DNA from: Nitrospirota bacterium
Lineage (GTDB): Bacteria; Nitrospirota; Thermodesulfovibrionia; UBA6902; JAJYJJ01
Assembly (NCBI GenBank): GCA_021789595.1
Contig: JAJYJJ010000003.1
Span: 62,001 to 126,000 of the forward strand
Direction: 5' to 3'
Length of the DNA stretch: 64,000 nucleotides
Below, in pieces: positions 10,683 to 19,837 of this stretch; the stretch's first letter is position 1; each line of letters starts with the position of its first letter. The notes under the pieces were generated by a model. That model was not told where the DNA came from and did not search any database. It saw nothing but the letters and a program-made list of their open reading frames with translations. Made by a program: the position numbers and the translations under genes.

Positions 10683-11539
10683 AAAAAACCATAATCTTCA
10701 CAGACCTTGATGGAACTCTTTTGGATTATTCAACCTACTCCTTTGAACCAGCCCTGCCTGCACTCCATTTACTGAAAGAAAAGGACATCCCCCTTATTAT
10801 CTGCTCAAGCAAGACAAAGAAAGAAATAGAGTATTACAGAGAAAAACTTGATAATCGCCATCCATTCATCTCTGAGAATGGGGGAGGAATATTTATACCA
10901 AAGGGCTATTTTGAGTTCAAAGTTCAAAATTCAGAGTTCACAGTAAAAGACACGGAAAAGAGGGTATTTTCAGGTGAAAATAATTATCATGTTATCAGAC
11001 TTGGTGCAAGATATTCTGATTTAAGGAAAGCAGTGAGAGAACTGCAATCAAAGGGTTTCAGGGTCAAAGGCTTTGGCGATATGACTGCAGAAGAACTTTC
11101 GGAGATAGCGAATATGAGCATTGAAGAGGCTGAAATGGCAAAAGAACGGGATTTTGACGAGCCGTTTATTTTTGAAGGGGATGAAACACAGATTCAAAAA
11201 CTTTCTGAAGCCATCGAATCAAAAGGTTTCAATTACACCCAGGGAAGGTTCTTCCATATCCTCGGTAACAGCGATAATGGAATGGCCGTATCTACTTTAA
11301 CTGAATTATACAAAAAGGGATTCGGCGAGGTTTTGACTGTTGCTGTTGGTGATAGCCCAAACGACATACCAATGCTTCAAAGGGTTGATTATCCAGTAAT
11401 TGTCCAGAAATCCGATGGCAGTTATGACTCACGAATAAATGTCCAGGACCTCATAATGGCAGAGGGCATCGGACCTGAGGGATGGGATAAGGCTGTTATA
11501 AAGCTAATAGGCCAAACTCCTACTTTTAAAGATCTTTAA
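10679..11539 (+). CDS. mannosyl-/glucosyl-3-phosphoglycerate phosphatase (HAD, MpgP family)
   Basis: IIFTDLDGTLLDYSTYSFEPALPAL, ICSSKTKKEIEYYREKL, HPFISENGGGIFIPKGYF, VAVGDSPNDIPML. Confidence 0.88.
   Translation: MKKTIIFTDLDGTLLDYSTYSFEPALPALHLLKEKDIPLIICSSKTKKEIEYYREKLDNRHPFISENGGGIFIPKGYFEFKVQNSEFTVKDTEKRVFSGENNYHVIRLGARYSDLRKAVRELQSKGFRVKGFGDMTAEELSEIANMSIEEAEMAKERDFDEPFIFEGDETQIQKLSEAIESKGFNYTQGRFFHILGNSDNGMAVSTLTELYKKGFGEVLTVAVGDSPNDIPMLQRVDYPVIVQKSDGSYDSRINVQDLIMAEGIGPEGWDKAVIKLIGQTPTFKDL
10913..10940 (+). repeat. heptad array (4 x 7 nt) inside mpgP-like gene
   Basis: GAGTTCA AAGTTCA AAATTCA GAGTTCA. Confidence 0.75.
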
Positions 11540-12127
11540 TCGATAATATGCCTCCCTCTCCCTTTCACCGATATACTGTGATATGGTCTTAATCTGGTGT
11601 TTCAAATCAGGCAAAACCCTCTCCTCTAAAACCCTTATCTTTCTTGTAGTTTTTAAAATCTCAGCCCCGAGTCTTTTTAACTTGCTCTCAAAGGTTGCGA
11701 TATTAAGCATTGACTCAAGAATCTTTTCGAAACTATAGATGCACTCCTCAAGGTGCGGTGTTGTTGAAAGATAGTCGTATCCTCTTTCATCAGTCCCTCT
11801 AACAGAAGACTCCTGTGCTATAACATCTCTGTATTTTAACCCCCATATGCTCCTTTCTGTTATCTCTACACCCATATCCCTTTTCGTTACGAGGGTTATT
11901 GATTCTATGTTATTCCGTCCCTCATGTCCGAGACTCAGCGCCAGCTCCTCAATGGCCTTTCCGTATGTATTCCTAATATCCTCCCTTGATCTGAGGAATG
12001 GCAATGTTGTACTGAGGAACTCCCTTATCAAAGCCTGTCTCCTCGCCTTGAGGATCCCTATGCTATTGGTCACTGACAGGGCATTGTCTTTAAGGAGTAA
12101 CAGATTTGTCCTTGTTGGGTGTATCAT
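11504..12127 (-). CDS. atpD: V/A-type ATP synthase subunit D
   Basis: [37 protein letters not shown]; operon position. Confidence 0.9.
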   Translation of the reverse strand: MIHPTRTNLLLLKDNALSVTNSIGILKARRQALIREFLSTTLPFLRSREDIRNTYGKAIEELALSLGHEGRNNIESITLVTKRDMGVEITERSIWGLKYRDVIAQESSVRGTDERGYDYLSTTPHLEECIYSFEKILESMLNIATFESKLKRLGAEILKTTRKIRVLEERVLPDLKHQIKTISQYIGEREREAYYRLKIFKSRSLAY

Positions 12128-13497
12128 CTCACCTCAAGAGAAAATCTTTTCAGGATATTCAGACCTATATCAAGGGTCTCGTTTACATCCCTTCTTTCCA
12201 TCCTCTGATTCACAAATTCCCTTTCAAAGGCATCTGCAAAATCAAGCATCTGCCTGTCACTATCTGTCATCCCATCCCTGCCCACTATTGCCTCAAGCCT
12301 CCTGAGGTCCCTTCCCTTTGCATAGTATTTGTACAGATCGTTCGCTATCTTTCTATGATCGCCTCTTGTATGACCTTCACCAATGCCTCTCTGCATGAGC
12401 CTTGAGAGGCTTGGAAGCACATCCACCGGTGGGAATATCCCCTTCTGATGAAGTTCCCTGTTTAAGACAATCTGACCTTCTGTGATATAGCCAGTGAGGT
12501 CAGGGATGGGATGGGTAATGTCATCCTCTGGCATTGTCACAATAGGCAGCATGGTTACAGAACCAGGTATTCCCTTAATCCGTCCTGCCCGCTCATAGAT
12601 GGATGCAAGGTCAGAATACATATAACCAGGATAGCCACGCCTTCCAGGCAATTCCTCCCTTGCGGTGGATACCTCTCTCAGGGCATCACAGTAATTGGTC
12701 ATATCTGTTATTACCACAAGCACATCCATACCCTTTTCAAAGGCAAGGTATTCAGCAGAGGCAAGTGCAAACCTCGGTGCAAGGAGTCTTTCCATTACCG
12801 GCTCATCCGCCATATTCACAAAGGCAACAAATCCTCCCTTCATCTCCCCAAGGATATTCATATAGAAAGAATATTCATGATAGGTAAGCCCGATGGCAAC
12901 AAAGACCACAACAAAGTCCCCCTTCCCCCTATTTACGAATCCCCCCTCGCCCCCCTTTGCTAAAGGGAGGACGGGGGGGATTATTGCATTTTTCAGCATC
13001 CCTGCAGCCACTTCCTTTGAAGGAAGTCCTGCGCATGAAAATATTGGGAGCTTCTGCCCCTTTACAAGGGTATTGAGTCCGTCAATGACAGAAAAGCCTG
13101 TCTCGATAAATTCCTCAGGCCTTGCCCTTGCTGATGGATTTATGGGAAACCCTGTTATTGGTGACCACTTTTCAGGGATAAACATTGGCAATCCGTCTAT
13201 GGGTGCAAAAGAGCCATTGAAAATACGACCTATAATATCGGTGGAAAGGGGTGCCTTTTTGACTGTGTCAGCGAATACAATAGAAGTATTTTCTATATCA
13301 AGCCCGCGTGTCTCTCCGTAAACCTGTATCAGGACGGTTTTAGCATCTATCTTTAAGACCTCTCCGTCCATAATCCTGCCGTCAGGAGAATGAACCCTTA
13401 CTACCTCACCTATCCTTGCAGTAAAAACCTCATCTATAAATAATAGCGGGCCCCTGATGGAGGTGATGGTAGAGTATATATGCTCCGAGAGCCTCAT
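12124..13497 (-). CDS. atpB: V/A-type ATP synthase subunit B
   Basis: [70 protein letters not shown]. Confidence 0.94.
   Translation of the reverse strand: MRLSEHIYSTITSIRGPLLFIDEVFTARIGEVVRVHSPDGRIMDGEVLKIDAKTVLIQVYGETRGLDIENTSIVFADTVKKAPLSTDIIGRIFNGSFAPIDGLPMFIPEKWSPITGFPINPSARARPEEFIETGFSVIDGLNTLVKGQKLPIFSCAGLPSKEVAAGMLKNAIIPPVLPLAKGGEGGFVNRGKGDFVVVFVAIGLTYHEYSFYMNILGEMKGGFVAFVNMADEPVMERLLAPRFALASAEYLAFEKGMDVLVVITDMTNYCDALREVSTAREELPGRRGYPGYMYSDLASIYERAGRIKGIPGSVTMLPIVTMPEDDITHPIPDLTGYITEGQIVLNRELHQKGIFPPVDVLPSLSRLMQRGIGEGHTRGDHRKIANDLYKYYAKGRDLRRLEAIVGRDGMTDSDRQMLDFADAFEREFVNQRMERRDVNETLDIGLNILKRFSLEVR
12938..12982. repeat. GC-rich palindromic coding insert, family A, inside V-ATPase subunit B
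   Basis: AATCCCCCCTCGCCCCCCTTTGCTAAAGGGAGGACGGGGGGGATT; read on the minus strand as [15 protein letters not shown]. Confidence 0.85.
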
Positions 13498-15092
13498 TGA
13501 TTCCGAGAAACCCCCTCCCTGAGCCTTGAAATCGAAGAGTCGTAGAATTCCACAACCTCTCTGATTTTAGAGACAGTCTTTTCAGGCGGCGAAAAGGCAT
13601 CCTCTGCATATGCATTCTGGCAGAGGAACTCTATCCTTATCATCTCTGCTACCTTCATTAAAATCATATCCGCATCCTGAAGCCCTTCAACTCCGATAAT
13701 CTCAGCCACCTCCCTGAGCCTCTCCTCGGCCTGGAGCAGCTCCCTGCATCGCTGCATCAAACCTGCCCACTCAGATGATATCTGTTCATTGAAATGCCTT
13801 ACAATATCCTTTTCATAAAGGGAATAACTCTGAAAATAGTTGATTGCAGGGAAGTGCCTCCTGTGGGCAAGGGATGTATCCAGCATAAGAAAAGCACCTG
13901 CCGCTCTCAGACATGCCTGAGTAACTGGCTCTGTAAAGTCACCACCAGGAGGGGATACAGACAATACCATACTGAGGGAGCCAATCCTGCCGCTTAATGT
14001 CTCCACAACCCCTGCCCTCTCAAAAAACCCTGAGAGCCTTGAGGCAAGATATGTTGGATAGCCTTCCTCTCCTGGCATCTCCTCAAGGGATGATGATATC
14101 TCCCTTAATGCCTCTGCCCATCTTGAGAGGCTATCAGCTAAAAGCAGCACATGATAGCCCATATCCCTGTAATATTCGGCCATTGTGGCCGCTGTATAAA
14201 TGGATGCCTCCCTTGCTGCCACAGGCATATTTGAAGTATTTACAACGAGTATCGTCCTTTCCATCAATCCCCTTCCTGTCCATGGATCACTGAGGGTGGC
14301 AAACTCATCTATCAGATCTGCCATCTCATTTCCCCGCTCGCCGCATCCGACATACACAACGATATCCACATCAGCAGACTTTGCGATTGCCTGCTCAAGT
14401 ATGGTCTTTCCTGTGCCAAAGCCGCCAGGCAGAATAACAGTCCCTCCCCTTGCGATGGGAAAGAGGAAGTCGATGCACCGCTGGCCGGTCACAAGGGGTT
14501 CTGAAGGCGGGAACTTTCTTTTGTACGGCCTTGACATTCTTACAGGCCACTCATGACACCCAAAGATCTCTTTACCATCTTCTAACTTCCCGATAGGTTC
14601 ACCAAGGCTAAATTCACCATCTGTTATCCATACAATCCTCCCATCGCAATTACAGGTTATAAGGTGTTTGAATGCCCCCTCTTCAACATATCCAAGTATA
14701 TCGCCTGTCCTTACATCATCGCCTTTTCTCTTAAGCGGAGAAAATCTCCACCTTTTCATATGGTCCAGCGCATACATCTGTTTCCCCCTGATGATAAACG
14801 GTCCCATATCCTCTCTCAATCTTTTCAGCGGCCTCTGCAATCCATCGAACATGCCTGCAAGCAGTCCTGGCCCCAATCTCACAGTGAGGGGCATACCAAC
14901 TATGTTCACAGGCTCATCGATCCCCAGCCCCTTTGTATCCTCATAAACCTGAACCACCGCCCTGTCCCTGTCAAGCCTCACAACCTCGCCTGTGAGCATG
15001 GCATGTCCCACATAGAGCCTTTCGTAGAGTTTTAGCCCTGAAAACTCAACACTCACCGTGGGACCGGATATCCCCCTTATTCGTCTGGTCAT
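13494..15092 (-). CDS. atpA: V/A-type ATP synthase subunit A
   Basis: Start taken at [19 protein letters not shown] (ATG 15092), overlapping subunit F stop; [38 protein letters not shown]-track start at 15206 lies inside subunit F. Confidence 0.93.
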   Translation of the reverse strand: MTRRIRGISGPTVSVEFSGLKLYERLYVGHAMLTGEVVRLDRDRAVVQVYEDTKGLGIDEPVNIVGMPLTVRLGPGLLAGMFDGLQRPLKRLREDMGPFIIRGKQMYALDHMKRWRFSPLKRKGDDVRTGDILGYVEEGAFKHLITCNCDGRIVWITDGEFSLGEPIGKLEDGKEIFGCHEWPVRMSRPYKRKFPPSEPLVTGQRCIDFLFPIARGGTVILPGGFGTGKTILEQAIAKSADVDIVVYVGCGERGNEMADLIDEFATLSDPWTGRGLMERTILVVNTSNMPVAAREASIYTAATMAEYYRDMGYHVLLLADSLSRWAEALREISSSLEEMPGEEGYPTYLASRLSGFFERAGVVETLSGRIGSLSMVLSVSPPGGDFTEPVTQACLRAAGAFLMLDTSLAHRRHFPAINYFQSYSLYEKDIVRHFNEQISSEWAGLMQRCRELLQAEERLREVAEIIGVEGLQDADMILMKVAEMIRIEFLCQNAYAEDAFSPPEKTVSKIREVVEFYDSSISRLREGVSRNQ

Positions 15093-15409
15093 AGATTCAG
15101 CCTCACATGATATCCAATTGCCCTTCTTATAAGCCTCAAGGCATAATCCTCCATTTCCACAACCGGCTTTTCCGGTGCAGGGAGGATAAGGAGGATTCCA
15201 TACCACCTTGCCTCCATCTCTCTCAGCCTTTCATCATTGAGACCCTTAATTAATCGTTCATCTATCACAACAACTCCGGTATCAGGTTCGCCCAATACCC
15301 TCTTAAGCGTATCCCCTGCTTCTTCCTGGCTAATGCTGTACTGCGTTACACCTGCAAGGCTGAATCCATATTCTGCATCATGAGGGGTTATGAAGACTAT
15401 TTTTTTCAT
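15089..15409 (-). CDS. atpF: V/A-type ATP synthase subunit F
   Basis: IVFITPHDAEYGFSLAGV...DTGVVVIDERLI...LLILPAP; operon position. Confidence 0.87.
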   Translation of the reverse strand: MKKIVFITPHDAEYGFSLAGVTQYSISQEEAGDTLKRVLGEPDTGVVVIDERLIKGLNDERLREMEARWYGILLILPAPEKPVVEMEDYALRLIRRAIGYHVRLNL

Positions 15410-16308
15410 TGTATTAACTCTCCTAAAAGCATTTCTTTATCCATATAGTTGCCGTAAAGAATAATGCTCTGATTCATTGTCTCTATATAGCACCTCCAGA
15501 GATAATCCAGTATAACTCCAGCACATAAAGGGTCTCTGATAAATCTCCTCAAAAAGGATGTCAGCCCTTTAAGCAGGGAATTCTCTATATTTGTAACATC
15601 GAGGTTTTCATTCATAATCCCTGTTAACTTATGGATAAGGGATAAAAGTCCTGAAGTATCCTGTTTGCCAGCTATTCGCCTGAGCCTTCCTTCCTTAATG
15701 CTGCCGCCGTGGATAAAGATTGGATAATCAGGTATGCCCCATCTCAGGTGTTTGTAGAGGGCGATGATGTTTCTTGAATCTATGAGATATGCAAAGAAAT
15801 CCCTTATAGTCGGATGGGGTATGGATCTGGCTGTATGCTCAAGATAAGTATTCGTTAATACCTGTTCTGCCCCCCTTAGTCCATCCTTTATAAAGATCTC
15901 CTTAAGTCCTCTGAGTTCAAATGAAAGGGGTAAAAGGGCCTCTCCAATATCCTCAATGGTAGTAAGGATGCTTGAGCCTCGTTTCAGTATATCCTTAAGG
16001 CCATCTGAAAGAAGGCTGAAACTCAGGAGTTCCTCTACTATCTCTTTACCTCTAATTCTGTATCTAAGACACAGGACAATAGTCCTGAGTTCTGCATAAA
16101 AGAAAAATGACCCGAATATATCCTGCAACTGCCGATTCATCTGGAGGTAAACCCACTGGTATTCCTTTAAAAGACACCTCCAGACACCTTCCGGGGATTC
16201 ACGGGCTATAGAATCCCTGTATCGCATCCTCCTGCCCCTGACCCTTGACAGGAGATACTCCGTGGGATAGCCCCTGTCCTCAATCTTCCGAAGCAGCTCC
16301 ATAAACAT
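15406..16308 (-). CDS. atpC: V/A-type ATP synthase subunit C
   Basis: V0d-like helical protein, DFFAYLIDSRNIIALYKHLRWG; operon position. Confidence 0.8.
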   Translation of the reverse strand: MFMELLRKIEDRGYPTEYLLSRVRGRRMRYRDSIARESPEGVWRCLLKEYQWVYLQMNRQLQDIFGSFFFYAELRTIVLCLRYRIRGKEIVEELLSFSLLSDGLKDILKRGSSILTTIEDIGEALLPLSFELRGLKEIFIKDGLRGAEQVLTNTYLEHTARSIPHPTIRDFFAYLIDSRNIIALYKHLRWGIPDYPIFIHGGSIKEGRLRRIAGKQDTSGLLSLIHKLTGIMNENLDVTNIENSLLKGLTSFLRRFIRDPLCAGVILDYLWRCYIETMNQSIILYGNYMDKEMLLGELIQ

Positions 16309-16852
16309 CCCTGATTAATCCTGGCAGCATCTCCTGCCAAGCCCTCTCAAGCCTCTTTTTAAAGGTATTGGAAATATGTATCTTCCCGTCCCTTGTCATC
16401 ACCTCTAAACCTCCAGCGATACTGCTGTCATGGATTATCTCTGAGTCTGGAAAGTATTGTCTTGCAATATTTTCGTCTTCTGGATTGACCCTCACAATCT
16501 CCCATTTATAAGACGGCAGTTCACGAACAAGGATGCCAAAAACATCCTTATACCTTTCACCCCTCAAAATATGAAGAAAGCCGATTGCAAGTTGATAAAG
16601 ACGGTCTGACAGCTTCTTTTCTGACAGAAGTCTGATATTGCTTGCCTTTTTTCCTGCCTCTGAAACTACGGCCTCTGTCTCTTGTTTAACCGCTGATGAC
16701 TGCATCCTGCTGTATTTTTCTTTCATCTCCTCGATATTTTTAACAGCAGCAGCCCTGATCCTTTCAGCCTCTGTTTCTGCCTCCTGCCAGATTGCCTGGA
16801 GTTCCTCTTCGCCTGCCCTGCGAAGTGCGTCAATCAGCTCCCTGTAACCCAT
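16280..16852 (-). CDS. atpE: V/A-type ATP synthase subunit E
   Basis: EELQAIWQEAETEAERIRAAAVKNIEEMKEKY; peripheral stalk E pattern; operon position. Confidence 0.83.
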   Translation of the reverse strand: MGYRELIDALRRAGEEELQAIWQEAETEAERIRAAAVKNIEEMKEKYSRMQSSAVKQETEAVVSEAGKKASNIRLLSEKKLSDRLYQLAIGFLHILRGERYKDVFGILVRELPSYKWEIVRVNPEDENIARQYFPDSEIIHDSSIAGGLEVMTRDGKIHISNTFKKRLERAWQEMLPGLIRDVYGAASED

Positions 16853-16853
16853 A

Positions 16854-17072
16854 TTATTTGATCATTAACAGTATCATCGCAGCTATCACAAATCCGAGTA
16901 TGACCATTGTCTCAGGGATGGCAAGCATGATAATAATAGTGCCGCTTAACTCGGGTTTTTCTGCGAGGCTGCCTGCACCGGCAGAGCCGATCCTTGATTG
17001 AGCCCATGCAGTTGCAAGGGCAGTGAGACCTATTGCAAGGGCTGCGGCTAAAGCCATCAGAACTTTTTCCAT
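16854..17072 (-). CDS. atpK: V/A-type ATP synthase subunit K (proteolipid)
   Basis: 72 aa, two TM helices, ALAIGLTALATAWAQSRIGSAGAG...IPETMVILGFVIAAMILL. Confidence 0.9.
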   Translation of the reverse strand: MEKVLMALAAALAIGLTALATAWAQSRIGSAGAGSLAEKPELSGTIIIMLAIPETMVILGFVIAAMILLMIK

Positions 17073-17141
17073 GACTCCTCCTTAATTTTATTAGAGCAGC
17101 AGACCAGCAGAACAGTAGTAAAAAGCTACTGCTCTGTTGCT

Positions 17142-19025
17142 CTACTCGCTTCTCTTTAGCGGTTCAAACTTCCTTCCTCCAGTTTCCATGAATTTACTGA
17201 AAAACTCCACATAATGCAGCCTCAGAGAGTGAATGGTTGGGGAAAAGACCCCAAGGATTATGTTGAGTATATGTAACAGTCCTGCCACAACCACTCCAAT
17301 CACAATATTCCCTGCCATCCCTGCAAACCTGTTAGCAACAAAGGCCAGAAGAACAGATGTAAGCCCGATGGCCATTATCCTTGCATAGGAGATTATATTG
17401 CCTATATTCTTCAGCAGCTCAAAAGGTGCAAGTAATCCGCCGGTAAAAAACAGAAGGGGTGTAAGGACTAGTATCGCTATTATAATTGGTTTTGTAAGCA
17501 GGTTCGGGAAGATGCCGAAAAGGGCTGCAACGAGGGTTATTATACAAACTGTTATAAATATATTTAGAAGCTTATACAGCGCCTCCTTCTTAGCCTTTTT
17601 CTTAAAGGTAGTTATAAGGCCCAACAAAAGACCAAGGACAATATGAACAATGCCAACAGTGACAGCAAAAAATAACACTGGTAAAACTGCTGTCCGCCTT
17701 TCAATGCAGAGAGGTTCAAGTCCAAAAAGCATACGCGGAAGTTCACCAAAAAATTCACCATAAAGTATACCGAAAAACACCGTGTAGATAGAAGATAAAA
17801 GGAGAATCTTTGATGCATCCTGGATGTTTCTTTTCCCCCTGAACCTTCTAATCATAAAGGAGGAGACAATTATAAGCATCAGGCCGTAACCAGCATCACC
17901 GAGTATCATCCCGAAGAACACAGGGAAGAATATGCCTATAAATGGTGTCGGGTCAAAGGATGAATATCTCGGCAGTGGAAGCAGTCTCACAAAAAGTTCA
18001 AAGGGCTTGAAATATGCTGGATTTCTGAGGACAACAGGCACCCGTTCAATGTCTTCCTCAAGTATCTCTTTTTCCTCGAGCACCAAGCTCCCTCCAAATG
18101 CATCGGTTAATTTTCCCCTGATTCTTTCCACATCTTCTGAGGGCATCCAGCCGTGTATAAAAAAGCACATCCTTGTTTCAAATACAGAGGCAGTAGCCTT
18201 GAGCAGGGAGAGCCTGTCATTTATCCACCCATTAATCCTGTGATAGATTGGCAGCCATCTGCGGGCAAACCTCTCCCTTTCCCTGTCTATCGCCTCAATC
18301 TCCGAGGATACTTCGGAAATCCTCCTTTTCAGATATGTTATCTTCTCTGGAAATGTGAGGGCACTGATGGAGGATGGGAAACTGAGTTCGGGAATATGTT
18401 CATCGCTGAGGGCATTCCTCACCCTTTCTGCCCGACCCTTCTCTGTAGTTATCAGTCCAACAATGGTGCCGTCTGCTGCATTGGCTGTAAGAAGTTCAAA
18501 TCTTCCATCTGTCAATGATGGCAGCATCTGTCTTAAATGCCCTACTGCATCAGGGTCTTTTATTGTAAGCCCTATAAAGTCAAGGTCATGGGCCTTTTCT
18601 ACGCCATTAAGGATGGACTCTATAGCCGACAGGAATACAGTGTAACGCCTGAGTTCAGTTATATCTTTTTGTAAGGCATCCCACTTCTGATATAAGTCCC
18701 TGCAGGTTATGATATGACCCTGAATTGTTTTAGCTATAACATCTATTATTGATAGAGGCTCAATGTAACTTGTTCTTACCATAATTTGTGGAAGATAAGA
18801 AAATAGTTCCTCAATCTTAGCACTGAGGTCCTCAAGGAAAAGTCTTTCTGATAGAGAGCTCGCATCAGGCAAAAAGGACTTGATATACCCTTCGTCTATC
18901 TTTCCAATAAACCCCACTGTGCTCGGCTCAATCTGGAATATCCCTGATTCCTGCAGCATGGAAAGGGCATTCTGAAGAAGACCTTTTGGTCCAACAATCT
19001 CAACCTTTGACATCTTAACTATCAT
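17142..19025 (-). CDS. atpI: V/A-type ATP synthase subunit I
   Basis: long N-terminal coiled coil, then FFPVFFGMILGDAGYGLMLI...NIISYARIMAIGLTSVLLAFVAN. Confidence 0.93.
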   Translation of the reverse strand: MIVKMSKVEIVGPKGLLQNALSMLQESGIFQIEPSTVGFIGKIDEGYIKSFLPDASSLSERLFLEDLSAKIEELFSYLPQIMVRTSYIEPLSIIDVIAKTIQGHIITCRDLYQKWDALQKDITELRRYTVFLSAIESILNGVEKAHDLDFIGLTIKDPDAVGHLRQMLPSLTDGRFELLTANAADGTIVGLITTEKGRAERVRNALSDEHIPELSFPSSISALTFPEKITYLKRRISEVSSEIEAIDRERERFARRWLPIYHRINGWINDRLSLLKATASVFETRMCFFIHGWMPSEDVERIRGKLTDAFGGSLVLEEKEILEEDIERVPVVLRNPAYFKPFELFVRLLPLPRYSSFDPTPFIGIFFPVFFGMILGDAGYGLMLIIVSSFMIRRFRGKRNIQDASKILLLSSIYTVFFGILYGEFFGELPRMLFGLEPLCIERRTAVLPVLFFAVTVGIVHIVLGLLLGLITTFKKKAKKEALYKLLNIFITVCIITLVAALFGIFPNLLTKPIIIAILVLTPLLFFTGGLLAPFELLKNIGNIISYARIMAIGLTSVLLAFVANRFAGMAGNIVIGVVVAGLLHILNIILGVFSPTIHSLRLHYVEFFSKFMETGGRKFEPLKRSE

Positions 19026-19062
19026 GCATCACATCCCAAAAGTCCTGCGACCTTTTGGCGCC

Positions 19063-19104
19063 CCCTATTCCTCTGTCCCTATTCCTCTGTCCCTATTCCT
19101 CTGG
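19063..19104. repeat. 14-bp tandem repeat x3 (six alternating heptads) over the 3' end of the subunit G/H gene
   Basis: CCCTATTCCTCTGT CCCTATTCCTCTGT CCCTATTCCTCTGG. Confidence 0.9.
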
Positions 19105-19410
19105 TAGTATCCTGATGATATGTTCAACCACGGCCTTTTTTAAAACCTCATCCTTAACCCTGGAAAGCCTCTCTGCCTGTGCATTGGCATCACTAATGAC
19201 CCCAGAGGCCTTCCTTTCAGCATATGCCCTTGCATCTTTCATCGCCCTGTTGAAGGCCTCTTTGAGCCTTGCCTCTTCCCCTGCTGTCTCATCCGCAGCC
19301 TCCCTTCTAATCTTCTCGAGCCATTCGTGGGCATTCAGCCTCTCTATTTCAAGCCTTTTCTGGATTTCCTTTTCAACCTCTATTACCTCGCTCAGAATGC
19401 CTTTCACCAT
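19093..19410 (-). CDS. V/A-type ATP synthase subunit G/H (peripheral stalk coiled coil)
   Basis: MVKGILSEVIEVEKEIQKRLEIERLNAHEWLEKIRREAADETAGEEARLKEAFNRAM; first gene of the operon. Confidence 0.75.
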   Translation of the reverse strand: MVKGILSEVIEVEKEIQKRLEIERLNAHEWLEKIRREAADETAGEEARLKEAFNRAMKDARAYAERKASGVISDANAQAERLSRVKDEVLKKAVVEHIIRILPEE

Positions 19411-19445
19411 AATCCCATTCTATCAGAAAATGAATTGCTTTAAAA

Positions 19446-19480
19446 CAAAGAACCCTGCGGTTTTGTCGCAGGGTTCTTTG
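19446..19480 (-). terminator. intrinsic terminator between the FmdB-like gene and the V-ATPase operon
   Basis: CAAAGAACCCTGCG / CGCAGGGTTCTTTG, 14-bp perfect stem, 7-nt loop, followed on the minus strand by TTTTA. Confidence 0.8.
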
Positions 19481-19545
19481 TCAGGGTTTTAATGCCCCTC
19501 AACTACTGTTTTTCAGGCCCACGGCCTTTAGCATCCGAACGGATT

Positions 19546-19713
19546 TCAGCCGCCTCCTGAAAATGCACCGTAAAACAGGTTAGAAGGCGTTATTTTACTC
19601 AATGCCCTTGCACCGCAGTGAGGACATGGCATATCCTCAAGCCTTTCCCCTTGTTTTACTACAATAGCTGATTGCCGTCCACATTTAAGACATATGCACG
19701 CATATGCAGACAT
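19546..19713 (-). CDS. small FmdB-type zinc-ribbon protein, 55 aa (below ORF-track cutoff)
   Basis: Own translation: MSAYACICLKCGRQSAIVVKQGERLEDMPCPHCGARALSKITPSNLFYGAFSGGG*; CxxC...CxxC. Confidence 0.75.
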   Translation of the reverse strand: MSAYACICLKCGRQSAIVVKQGERLEDMPCPHCGARALSKITPSNLFYGAFSGGG

Positions 19714-19837
19714 TTTAACCTCCTTGCTAATCCCTGTGCTCCTGCAGGGAAGACATAGACATTGTTTGATTGATCAATCGTGAGCCTGTCGAATCGTGAC
19801 TTATGAATGTCCCGTTCCTCCAGGTTCACAAATAATT

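Noticed and set aside
11504-11539. mpgP-like/V-ATPase D convergent overlap as a regulatory device
   Set aside because: Short tail-to-tail overlaps are common in compact genomes; no further supporting signal.
15093-15206. Longer V-ATPase subunit A start (MVWNPPYPPC...)
   Set aside because: This segment is inside the subunit F gene in another frame; [13 protein letters not shown] is the natural N-terminus.
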